The notes: a model not told the origin generated them from the letters alone. A stretch of 5,936 bases of DNA from Candidatus Bathyarchaeota archaeon (GCA_003662205.1 QMXQ01000101.1:1-5936); one strand, 5' to 3'; shown: positions 1 to 5,199, numbered from the stretch's first letter. Translations and numbers: made by a program.

Positions 1-270
1 GAGGACGCCGACATCAAGATCTTCCTGACGGCCCCCCTCGATGCCCGGGTGAGAAGGATCGCGGCGAGGGACGGCGTCGCCGTGGAGAGGGCGAGGGAGG
101 AGACGCTGCTCAGGGAGGGGATCGAGCGGGAGCGGTTCAAATCGTATTACGGCATAGACATCACCGACCTCTCCATCTACGACGTGGTGCTGAACACGGA
201 GCTCTTCGACCCCGACGGCACGGCAAGAATCCTTAAAAGAGTCGTGGAAGAATACTGCTCTGGCGGGTGA
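1..270 (+). CDS. cmk: Cytidylate kinase, archaeal type, C-terminal part (5' end outside window)
   Basis: Only the last 89 residues are present; the P-loop half lies upstream of the window. The enzyme phosphorylates CMP and dCMP with ATP in the cytoplasm, as part of pyrimidine nucleotide salvage and synthesis. Recognised from the archaeal-type ending: an IKIFLTAPLDARVRRIA strand-helix, then an arginine- and glutamate-rich lid region (REGIERERFKSYYGID), then DITDLSIYDVVLNTELFDPDG and a final helix. This is the short archaeal Cmk, not the longer bacterial form. The gene ends in TGA only 4 bases before the ribosomal protein L14e gene, and the cmk-rpl14e pair is a familiar archaeal arrangement within or next to ribosomal protein clusters. 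The identification is firm despite the truncation, because the conserved C-terminal segment is distinctive and the neighbour agrees. Confidence 0.93.
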   Translation, partial: EDADIKIFLTAPLDARVRRIAARDGVAVERAREETLLREGIERERFKSYYGIDITDLSIYDVVLNTELFDPDGTARILKRVVEEYCSGG

Positions 271-274
271 CCGG

Positions 275-511
275 ATGTCGGCCATGGAGGTCGGAAGGGT
301 CTGCGTGAAGCTGAAGGGCAGGGAGGCGGGGAGGCGCTGCGTCATCGTCGACATCATCGACAGGAACTACGTCCTCGTCACGGGGCCTGAGGATCTGACC
401 GGCGTCCGAAGGCGGCGCGTCAACATGAGCCACCTCGAGCCTCTCGACGAGAAGATCGACATCGAAAGGAACGCCACGGACGAGGAGGTTAAGGCGGCCC
501 TTACCGCCTGA
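275..511 (+). CDS. rpl14e: 50S ribosomal protein L14e
   Basis: A 78-residue protein of the large ribosomal subunit, found in archaea and eukaryotes and absent from bacteria. The fold is a small KOW/SH3-like barrel: EVGRVCVKLKGREAGRRCVIVD near the start, the family signature YVLVTGPEDLTGVRRRRVN at about residues 32-51, then SHLEP and an acidic tail. The start used here is ATG 275, preceded by GGGTGA (265-270) that overlaps the cmk stop. A second in-frame ATG at 284 would give a protein starting directly at MEVGR, as many homologues do, so the start could be 3 codons later. Translation is probably coupled to cmk. The gene closes with tandem stops, TGA TAG. The truB/cbf5 pseudouridine synthase gene that often follows this pair in archaea is absent; a convergent operon follows instead. 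Confidence 0.95.
   Translation: MSAMEVGRVCVKLKGREAGRRCVIVDIIDRNYVLVTGPEDLTGVRRRRVNMSHLEPLDEKIDIERNATDEEVKAALTA
492..509 (+). repeat. Inverted repeat at the 3' end of rpl14e
   Basis: AGGCGG (492-497), a 6-base loop, then CCGCCT (504-509) can fold over the last codons and first base of the stop codon. An overlapping alternative stem pairs TAAGG (490-494) with CCTTA (499-503). No T-run follows, so it does not look like an archaeal U-tract terminator. It may be a by-product of coding sequence. No clear terminator was seen in the convergent gap 512-555. Confidence 0.3.
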
Positions 512-555
512 TAGCAGACGAACCGCCCCAATCCGACTGGGTGTCGCTTGTCCTG

Positions 556-1977
556 TTATACTAATGGGGTCAGCTTGAGCCTCGGGTACTCCTCGGTTTC
601 CGACATCTCTAGGGCGTAGATGGGGGTTCGAGGCCTTATCCCGTGGAAGAGGGTGACGCCCTGCTCGTTGAACAGCCGGAGATGGAGGTTGGACATGTTG
701 GTGACATACTGTGTGAGCTCCTCCACGCCCGGCTTCGAGAAAAGCAGCATTAGGCCTCCCTCGTTTTTCGTGTTGGTGATCTCCCGCGCTATCACGAGCC
801 TTGACTGATTGAGGGAGAGGAAGACGTTGAAAGCCTCGATGTAGACCATCTTGAAGACGGGCTTCCCCGTCTCCTCCTTCATCTGCTTTTTCAGCTCTTC
901 CCAGACCTCGAGGCTCCTTTTGAGATCGTGTGGGGGGAGTATGAAGGTGTAGGGCTCCCGTTTATCCTTATTCTCGCTGATCGCTATCCTCATTAGCCGT
1001 TTATGGGCTTCCTCGTCGATCCCGTATCGCTGTCCGAATCGGATGATCCTGTCGACGCTCTCCCCCTCAGGCGGAAGGAAGATGACCCCCATCCCGTTTG
1101 AGATGAAGTTCATCCGGAGGGGGCCGAACAGTAGCGCGGGTATGAAGGAGGCGATGTCCTCCCCCAGCTCCACCAGGATGGTGTCGCCCCTCCTGAAGCC
1201 GCTGAGGATCTCGTCGAGCTGCCTGTGTCCGGTGGAGAAGCGGTCCGGGGGGTTCGGTGTGGGGTTGAACGGCTGGGGTTTCTGCACGGCATCGAACTTT
1301 AGGGGTGTGAACACTTTGAAGTCGTCGTGGAGGGTGAATATCATCCAGGGCTCCTCGATCTTGGTGCCTCGTATCTTCGCGATCTCCAGCTTCCTGACGG
1401 TGTAGCCGTCCACGAGCTGCCGCGCGAGGATGATGATGCCGTCGACGACGAACTCCTCGATCCCCATGCCGATGGTGTCGAGGCCCGTCGGTATCTCCGT
1501 CACGAGGAGGGTGGTGCAGCCGGTCTGGCGCACGATCTTGCTGAGCAGGTGGAGGGTCACCCTGGCGTCGATGACGGTGGAGAAGGCGTTGGCCATCGCC
1601 GTGAAGGAGTCGACGACGAGGCGCTCGGCGCCGGTGGCGTCTATCCGCGTGGTGATCATCTCCATCAGCGGGTCTATGCCCGGCTCCTTGACGGTGATCA
1701 GGTCGAGGACCTCGAATTTGCCCTGTTTCTCCAGCTCGTGGAAGTCCAGCCCGAACTTGCTCATGTTGTCGAGGAAGGTCGCGCGGCCCTCCGAGAAGGA
1801 GACGTAGAGCCCGTTCTCCGAGCACTCGGCCGCCCCGTGGTAGAGGAACTGGCCGCTAAACATCGTCTTCCCCGTTCCGGGGTTGCCGGCGACGAGTATC
1901 ATGCTCCCCTTCGGGAAGCCGCCTTGAATGTTCTTATCCAGACCGGCGATGCCGGTCTGAGCCCTGTTCTCATCCAT
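556..1977 (-). CDS. Two-domain KaiC-like (RecA superfamily) ATPase with degenerate second domain
   Basis: A 473-residue cytoplasmic protein with the tandem layout of circadian KaiC. Domain 1 (about 5-225) opens with TGIAGLDKNIQGG, then a Walker A P-loop GNPGTGKT (31-38, Lys37) and a Walker B strand RLVVDS (Asp123), and ends with KLEIAKIRGTKIEE, a KaiC-family hallmark. The catalytic Glu-Glu pair of KaiC appears as Ser62-Glu63 (VSFSEG), so one acid is retained. Domain 2 (about 246-450) keeps the opening STGHRQLDEILSGFRRGD, but its P-loop position reads LVELGEDIASF with no GKT. A Walker B-like strand remains at 376-381 (KMVYIE). One ATP-hydrolysing and one regulatory domain are therefore expected. 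The upstream stop codon touches this ATG directly, and GGGTGA (1986-1991) lies 8 bases upstream, so it is the last gene of the TrmB operon. Partner and output are unknown; it is not shown to be a clock protein. Confidence 0.88.
   Translation of the reverse strand: MDENRAQTGIAGLDKNIQGGFPKGSMILVAGNPGTGKTMFSGQFLYHGAAECSENGLYVSFSEGRATFLDNMSKFGLDFHELEKQGKFEVLDLITVKEPGIDPLMEMITTRIDATGAERLVVDSFTAMANAFSTVIDARVTLHLLSKIVRQTGCTTLLVTEIPTGLDTIGMGIEEFVVDGIIILARQLVDGYTVRKLEIAKIRGTKIEEPWMIFTLHDDFKVFTPLKFDAVQKPQPFNPTPNPPDRFSTGHRQLDEILSGFRRGDTILVELGEDIASFIPALLFGPLRMNFISNGMGVIFLPPEGESVDRIIRFGQRYGIDEEAHKRLMRIAISENKDKREPYTFILPPHDLKRSLEVWEELKKQMKEETGKPVFKMVYIEAFNVFLSLNQSRLVIAREITNTKNEGGLMLLFSKPGVEELTQYVTNMSNLHLRLFNEQGVTLFHGIRPRTPIYALEMSETEEYPRLKLTPLV
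1939..1959 (-). repeat. Perfect 9-3-9 inverted repeat just inside the KaiC-like gene
   Basis: CAGACCGGC (1939-1947), spacer GAT, GCCGGTCTG (1951-1959). It lies 19-39 bases after the A of the start codon and covers codons 7-13. In the mRNA it would form a nine-pair GC-rich hairpin with a three-base loop. It partly follows from the conserved TGIAGLD coding motif, so a function is not assured. Confidence 0.6.
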
Positions 1978-2637
1978 CTACACAGTCACCCATGAACTCG
2001 ACCCGAGTTTGAGGTAGAGCCTCCGGAAGATGATTCGCTCCAGGAAGCTGGCGCCGACGCCCAGAATATTCCGCAGCACGCACCTGAACCGCCGAAATTC
2101 GTTCGGTATCTCCCTTCTCTTGATGCCCGAATAGTGGGCGAAGCGGTAGATCATCTCTGCCCCGCTGCTCCCCAAGGTGCTCTCCAGCGCCTCCTTCACG
2201 GCCTCAAGCATCAGTCGCCGCCCCTCCATGAACTTCAGGAACAGGATGTGATCGTGGGGGGAGAGGATATCGACGAAATCGCCCTCCTCCAGCTCTACGA
2301 GATGCCTCAGGGGGTAGGTGCATAGCGCCTTCGGCGGCTGGCGCGTCTCCTTTATCCTCCGCTCTATCTCGATCAGCCTCGCGGGGTTCGAGAGAGCTTC
2401 GCGCTCTATTCTGTTGACCACCCATCCGTCGGCGGCTTTCTGCAGGCTCAAGAGGCTGCCATAGGCTCGATCCGCCGTATCCTGCGACGGCGTCGCTTCG
2501 GACCGGTCTACTTTCGCCCAAGAACCGATGTTGTTCAGCTCTGAGAGGTCGCCGTAGAGGAGGATAACGTGCACGGGGGGGCGAAGGTGTTTAAGGAAGT
2601 TCAGGACGCTTCGCGTCTCCAGCGGGTCGATGGCCAC
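1978..2637 (-). CDS. Probable signalling protein: MEDS-like sensor (tentative) plus NitrOD5-like C-terminal domain
   Basis: A 219-residue soluble protein; no signal peptide or membrane segment is visible. Residues about 18-136 carry HVILLYGDLSEL near the front and ALCTYPLRHLVEL...DFVDILSPHDHIL at the back. This is reminiscent of MEDS (DcmR-type) sensor domains, but shorter and without a recognisable middle, so that assignment is weak. Residues about 138-212 (alternating helices: LEAVKEALESTLGSSGAEMIY, SGIKRREIPNEF, ILGVGASFLERIIFRRLYLKLG) resemble the small archaeal NitrOD5 output domain. The start is GTG 2637, chosen because a full AGGAGG (2647-2652) sits 9 bases upstream. The gap to the TrmB gene is 13 bases and its own stop abuts the KaiC-like gene, which suggests it works with both, perhaps as an adaptor between ligand sensing and the ATPase. 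Function unproven. Confidence 0.8.
   Translation of the reverse strand: MAIDPLETRSVLNFLKHLRPPVHVILLYGDLSELNNIGSWAKVDRSEATPSQDTADRAYGSLLSLQKAADGWVVNRIEREALSNPARLIEIERRIKETRQPPKALCTYPLRHLVELEEGDFVDILSPHDHILFLKFMEGRRLMLEAVKEALESTLGSSGAEMIYRFAHYSGIKRREIPNEFRRFRCVLRNILGVGASFLERIIFRRLYLKLGSSSWVTV
1986..1991 (-). promoter_or_regulatory. Ribosome binding site of the KaiC-like gene
   Basis: GGGTGA on the minus strand, 8 bases before ATG 1977, embedded in the last codons of the upstream gene. Its GGTGA core is complementary to the archaeal 16S tail. The placement implies translational coupling. Confidence 0.6.
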
Positions 2638-2646
2638 GGTCGGCGC

Positions 2647-2652
2647 CCTCCT
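2647..2652 (-). promoter_or_regulatory. Strong Shine-Dalgarno fixing a GTG start
   Basis: AGGAGG on the minus strand, 9 bases before GTG 2637. It overlaps the stop codon of the TrmB gene (2651-2653). It decides the GTG start of the 219-residue protein and supports one polycistronic message. Confidence 0.75.
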
Positions 2653-3691
2653 ATAGGAGCACAGTTTTCAAGGGGTTTTTCTCGCTCATCAGCAAGAGGG
2701 AGATCATGGAGAGGAGGGTCGGGTCGTCGGAGAAGATCGCGGACTCGGGCTTCTTCTCGTCGCCCTGCAGCCCTATCCTAGCCAGCAGGAACTGCTGGTG
2801 GTCGGAGTCGACGAAGAGGATGGGCGTCGCGACCTCCACCTTCGTCACCTCGAAGAGGTACGACAGCTCCCTCGCGAGGGGGTTCTTCTTGGGGTCGAGG
2901 GGCGAATGGAGCTTCACCTCAACCCCCTGCTCCTGCAGCTCGTCGAGGATCTTGTGGGTGGAGTTGAAGAGGAGGGAGAGGCCGTCTGCGCTTGTGAAGA
3001 TCGTGACCGTCTGCTTCGACTGGCGTATGATCTCCTTACACTTCTCCATGATCTCCTTGGCGTCGCTCAGGTACCACACGATCTTGCTGTGAGGCCCCGC
3101 CTCTTTCTCCACCGCCTCGTGGGTTTCAGCGAGGATGCGGACCACCGATGCGAAGTCGTTCACCTTGTTCTTCACGATGTTGAGGATCGCGCTGAAGGCG
3201 TTCTCCGGGGATGCGGGGACGAAGCGCTTGGGCGTCCCGGGGATCTCCACGACGAGGCCGTAGTCTATCAGCTTCTTGAGGGTGCCGTAGACCTTCGTCC
3301 GGGGGACGTCGCAGAACAGGCTCAGCCGCCTGGCCCCGGAGCTTCCTAGGCCGATGAGGCAGAGGTACACCTTCGCCTCGTATTCGGATAGCCCCGTGTA
3401 TTCCACGATCTTCGGCCATATGGAGAGTATCTCCGCTATGGCCGATGCCTCTTGCCTGCCGGGGTTCCCCTTCTTGTTCGTGAGATCGTCTGTTCGGCGT
3501 TTAATCAACCTTGGTCGATCCGTCTGAAAATTCAGAAAGTTACTATTTCTAGATGCTGTCCTCCTCTTTGCTCGTTGTTCAGTGACATGTTCGTTTCCAC
3601 GCTTCGTTTTTAACCTGGAGCTCAAGTTAACTCCCGCTAAAAGTGGGCGGCGTGCCTCGATTTCCTGCTTTCCGAACTTCGAATCGCCCAT
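2651..3691 (-). CDS. TrmB-family transcriptional regulator (start uncertain)
   Basis: The reading frame from ATG 3691 is 346 codons. The conserved protein begins near residue 88: a winged helix-turn-helix (about 92-165: TGLSEYEAKVYLCLIGLG, then the recognition segment DVPRTKVYGTLKKLIDYGLV, then a wing ending RFVPASPENAF). A short helical, coiled-coil-like linker (165-200) follows, then a TrmB effector domain of the phospholipase D-like fold (about 203-340: KIVWYLSDAKEIM, TVTIFTSADGLSLLF, PILFVDSDHQQFLLARI). Such regulators bind sugars or other small ligands and repress or activate archaeal promoters; no ligand can be read here. Residues 1-70 are basic, unconserved in look and use AT-rich codons unlike the rest, so they may be leader rather than protein. 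Other in-frame starts are TTG 3625 (preceded by GGGAG) and TTG 3508. First gene of the operon. Confidence 0.88.
   Translation of the reverse strand: MGDSKFGKQEIEARRPLLAGVNLSSRLKTKRGNEHVTEQRAKRRTASRNSNFLNFQTDRPRLIKRRTDDLTNKKGNPGRQEASAIAEILSIWPKIVEYTGLSEYEAKVYLCLIGLGSSGARRLSLFCDVPRTKVYGTLKKLIDYGLVVEIPGTPKRFVPASPENAFSAILNIVKNKVNDFASVVRILAETHEAVEKEAGPHSKIVWYLSDAKEIMEKCKEIIRQSKQTVTIFTSADGLSLLFNSTHKILDELQEQGVEVKLHSPLDPKKNPLARELSYLFEVTKVEVATPILFVDSDHQQFLLARIGLQGDEKKPESAIFSDDPTLLSMISLLLMSEKNPLKTVLL
3523..3536. repeat. 14-bp perfect palindrome in the TrmB 5' region
   Basis: TCTGAA, AA, TTCAGA (6-2-6). It lies in the AT-rich stretch ahead of the conserved TrmB domain and 15 bases upstream of candidate start TTG 3508. 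It could be an operator if transcription or translation starts downstream of the annotated ATG; otherwise it may be chance. Confidence 0.35.
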
Positions 3692-3717
3692 TTTGATACC
3701 GAGATATCGGATTTCAT
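3637..3717 (-). CDS. Possible upstream small ORF, 26 codons, with a strong ribosome site
   Basis: ATG 3717 follows a perfect GGAGGT by 6 bases, the best initiation signal in this region, yet the frame closes at TAG 3637-3639 after 26 codons (MKSDISVSKW...RHAAHF). It is out of frame with the TrmB reading frame, whose ATG 3691 lies inside it. Its stop is 11 bases before TTG 3625, a candidate TrmB start that has its own GGGAG (3631-3635). It may be a leader peptide that couples translation to the regulator. Alternatively it marks a sequencing or natural frameshift, with 3717 being the true TrmB start. The peptide resembles nothing I know. Confidence 0.35.
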   Translation of the reverse strand: MKSDISVSKWAIRSSESRKSRHAAHF

Positions 3718-3726
3718 GTTGATACC
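3689..3726. repeat. 12-base direct repeat around two start codons
   Basis: On the plus strand CATTTTGATACC (3689-3700) and CATGTTGATACC (3715-3726) differ by one base and are 26 bases apart. On the minus strand each is GGTATCAA, one base, then ATG. Each copy contains TTGATA, which also occurs in both arms of the palindrome at 3809-3827, so these could be regulator half-sites. A duplicated start region is the other reading. Confidence 0.5.
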
Positions 3727-3729
3727 TCC
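3724..3729 (-). promoter_or_regulatory. Shine-Dalgarno GGAGGT upstream of ATG 3717
   Basis: A perfect match to the archaeal 16S tail, 6 bases before ATG 3717. It shows that translation probably begins upstream of the TrmB frame's own ATG at 3691, which has only a weak GGT ahead of it. Confidence 0.6.
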
Positions 3730-3730
3730 G

Positions 3731-3738
3731 TTTTAAGC
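3731..3738 (-). promoter_or_regulatory. Candidate TATA box for the TrmB operon
   Basis: GCTTAAAA on the minus strand, imperfect against the archaeal TATA consensus. Transcription would start near 3707, after ATG 3717 but about 16 bases before ATG 3691, which would exclude the small ORF. The alternative is ATATTTAA (3790-3797), giving a start near 3767 and a leader that includes both ATGs. The sequence alone cannot decide. Confidence 0.3.
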
Positions 3739-3789
3739 CCGATCTGAGCCTATCTTCGCCTCTTCTTCGGGGACGGTCGACCGCTGTGG

Positions 3790-3797
3790 TTAAATAT
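3790..3797 (+). promoter_or_regulatory. TATA box of the ArsR-like regulator gene
   Basis: TTAAATAT in an AT-rich island. About 26 bases on is roughly 3820, only about 10 bases before the start codons at 3829/3832. A very short leader would explain the lack of a Shine-Dalgarno there. Confidence 0.5.
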
Positions 3798-3808
3798 CTG
3801 TTTTTTAA

Positions 3809-3827
3809 TTATCAAAATATTTGATAA
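3809..3827. promoter_or_regulatory. 19-bp palindromic operator candidate
   Basis: TTATCAAA (3809-3816), spacer ATA, TTTGATAA (3820-3827): perfect 8-3-8 dyad symmetry. It covers the expected transcription start of the ArsR-like gene and ends 1-4 bases before its start codon. A dimeric winged-helix protein bound here would block transcription, so autorepression is the simplest reading. The TrmB protein is the alternative binder. Confidence 0.6.
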
Positions 3828-3831
3828 CGTG

Positions 3832-4167
3832 ATGTCTATGTCGGGTGTCGGTGCTGCGGAGAGGATCAGGGGGCAGCTCAGGGTCCTGTCGAAGAGGCAC
3901 TCGATGGAGATCATAGGGGCGCTCCTCGATGGGCCGAGGTATATCTCTCAGCTGGCGGCCGAGATGGGGGTTCCCTACACGACGGTGCAGCAGAGGGTGG
4001 CGGAGCTCGAGCGCGCCGGCCTCGTATCGGTGGCCGATAAGGTGGACGAAGCCTCTAAGAGGGCGGTGAGGGAGGTCCGGCTGGTGAACTTCAGGATCGA
4101 GGTCTCCCCCAGGATCATCCGCCAGCTCATCGCAGGCGGTGATGAGGGAGAGTTCAGGGTCGCGTAG
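3832..4167 (+). CDS. ArsR-like winged helix-turn-helix transcriptional regulator
   Basis: A small cytoplasmic DNA-binding protein of 111 residues from ATG 3832; GTG 3829 and ATG 3838 are also in frame, and no Shine-Dalgarno separates them. The winged helix spans about residues 18-90: VLSKRHSMEIIGALLDGPRYISQ, the helix-turn-helix LAAEMGVPYTTVQQRVAELERAGLV with the recognition helix at TTVQQRVAEL, then a charged wing and REVRLVNFRIEVSPRII, a closing seen in archaeal ArsR-like proteins. It has no cysteine, so the classical thiol metal site of ArsR/SmtB repressors is missing and metal sensing is unlikely. It is divergent from the TrmB operon and starts right after a 19-bp palindrome, which suggests autoregulation and perhaps joint control of the operon. 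It ends 12 bases from the convergent cysteine synthase gene. Target genes cannot be read. Confidence 0.87.
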   Translation: MSMSGVGAAERIRGQLRVLSKRHSMEIIGALLDGPRYISQLAAEMGVPYTTVQQRVAELERAGLVSVADKVDEASKRAVREVRLVNFRIEVSPRIIRQLIAGGDEGEFRVA

Positions 4168-4179
4168 CGTACACGGCGT

Positions 4180-5136
4180 TCAGGTGGTGTATTTCTTCTC
4201 CGTGAGGTAGCGGTCCCTGCTGTCGGGCAAGACGGTGACGACCCGCTTGTTCCCTCCCAGCTGTCTCGCGATCCTCAGCGCGACGTGGACATTCGCGCCA
4301 GCCGAGACGCCGGCGAAGAGCCCCTCCTCCCTTACAAGCCTGTCCGACATCGCCACCGCCTCGTCGTTGGTCACCTGCACCACCTCGTCCACGACGCCGC
4401 TGTCCAGGAGCTCGGCGATGATGCCGCCGCTCACCTCGTCGCTCGCCCCGGGGACCTTCCGGTATCCGGAGAGGAGGGGGTAGGCCGCGGACGCCGGCTC
4501 AACGGCTATGATCCTCACGTCGGGGAGCTCCTCCCGGAGGGCTCGGGCGATGCCCAGCAGCGTCCCGCCGGTGCCGACGGAGGCGACGAAGGCGTCCACC
4601 TTGCCGTCCATCTGCCTCAGGATCTCCCGTCCGGTCTTGACGTGGGCGGCGGTGTTGGCGGGGTTGCTGAACTGGCGGGCCCACCAGACCTTGGGGTCTG
4701 CGCGCTCCAGGTCGAGGCATTTTTGTCGTGTGGGGATCTCGATCTCGGCGCCGGCGACGCTCTTGTCCGGGGAATCGCTCTCGAACTTTAGCTGATGGAC
4801 CTCGGCGCCGTAGCTCTCCATGATCCTGATCCGCTCAGGCGTCATCCCCTCGGGCATGTAGATGGCGACCCTGTAGCCGAGGCAGGTGCCGACGAAGCTG
4901 AGGGCGATCCCCGTGTTCCCCGTGCTCGCCTCGACGATGGTGTAGCCCGGCTTCAGCCTCCCCTCGGCCTCGGCCCTCCGTATCATCTCCAGCGCGATCC
5001 GATCCTTCAGGCTGCCGCTGGGGTTGAGGTACTCAAGCTTGACGTAGACCTCCGCGTCGCCCTCGCGCGGGATGCTTCCGAGCCTGACCATCGGCGTATT
5101 CCCGATGAGATCAAGGATGCTGTCAACAACCCTCAA
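4180..5136 (-). CDS. PLP-dependent cysteine synthase family protein (TTG start chosen)
   Basis: A fold-type II PLP enzyme of the cysteine synthase / cystathionine beta-synthase family, which usually joins a serine derivative with sulfide or a thiol. From the TTG start it has 318 residues, the normal length for CysK-type enzymes. The start of the family is clear: SILDLIGNTPMVRL, then NPSGSLKDR with the PLP lysine (Lys44), the phosphate loop STGNTG (about 71-76), the glycine loop SVGTGG, and GVSAGAN and VLPDSRDRYL near the end. TTG 5136 is chosen because GAGGT (5143-5147) lies 6 bases upstream and the extra 29 residues of the longer frame, from GTG 5223, are basic and unlike the family. The segment PDKSVAGAEIEIPTRQKCLD is atypical of CysK, so O-acetylserine, O-phosphoserine or another substrate cannot be chosen. 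It has no CBS-pair domain. Confidence 0.92.
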   Translation of the reverse strand: MRVVDSILDLIGNTPMVRLGSIPREGDAEVYVKLEYLNPSGSLKDRIALEMIRRAEAEGRLKPGYTIVEASTGNTGIALSFVGTCLGYRVAIYMPEGMTPERIRIMESYGAEVHQLKFESDSPDKSVAGAEIEIPTRQKCLDLERADPKVWWARQFSNPANTAAHVKTGREILRQMDGKVDAFVASVGTGGTLLGIARALREELPDVRIIAVEPASAAYPLLSGYRKVPGASDEVSGGIIAELLDSGVVDEVVQVTNDEAVAMSDRLVREEGLFAGVSAGANVHVALRIARQLGGNKRVVTVLPDSRDRYLTEKKYTT

Positions 5137-5142
5137 ACCGAA

Positions 5143-5147
5143 ACCTC
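5143..5147 (-). promoter_or_regulatory. Ribosome binding site deciding the TTG start of the cysteine synthase gene
   Basis: GAGGT on the minus strand, 6 bases before TTG 5136. It matches the archaeal 16S tail and the spacing is ordinary. Together with the family's usual N-terminus it favours TTG 5136 over GTG 5223. Confidence 0.55.
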
Positions 5148-5163
5148 GATATCTACTGCCGCG

Positions 5164-5188
5164 CCGGACGGATAACTGTTTCCGTCGG
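5164..5188. repeat. Imperfect inverted repeat in the cysteine synthase leader
   Basis: CCGGACGG (5164-5171) and CCGTCGG (5182-5188) pair over seven bases with one bulged base and a 10-base spacer. It covers the transcription start expected for the minus strand (near 5179), so it could be an operator or a leader hairpin. Confidence 0.4.
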
Positions 5189-5199
5189 AGCCGCAAAAG

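Noticed and set aside
490..509. Hairpin at the rpl14e end as an intrinsic terminator
   Set aside because: No T-run follows it, and two mutually exclusive short stems overlap coding sequence. It is kept only as a weak repeat.
1067..1825. A 252-codon open frame inside the KaiC-like gene, and long plus-strand frames opposite it (such as 1327-1995)
   Set aside because: Their translations are low-complexity runs of Arg, His, Gly and Asp, typical of shadow frames in GC-rich genes. The KaiC-like frame has coherent motifs throughout.
2798..3349. A 183-codon plus-strand frame opposite the TrmB gene
   Set aside because: Its composition is biased to Leu, Asp, Glu and His repeats with no recognisable domain, while the opposite frame carries a complete TrmB protein.
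3560..3566. GAGGAGG on the minus strand as a ribosome binding site
   Set aside because: No ATG, GTG or TTG lies at a usable distance downstream; only ATC and TAG follow.
3532..3588. An 18-codon ORF from ATG 3588 on the minus strand
   Set aside because: It has only a weak GGA ahead of it and no resemblance to any known peptide; too short to support as a gene.
4285..4791. Plus-strand open frames opposite the cysteine synthase gene (also 4795-5175)
   Set aside because: They are antisense to an intact PLP enzyme with all its catalytic motifs; no family is recognisable in them.
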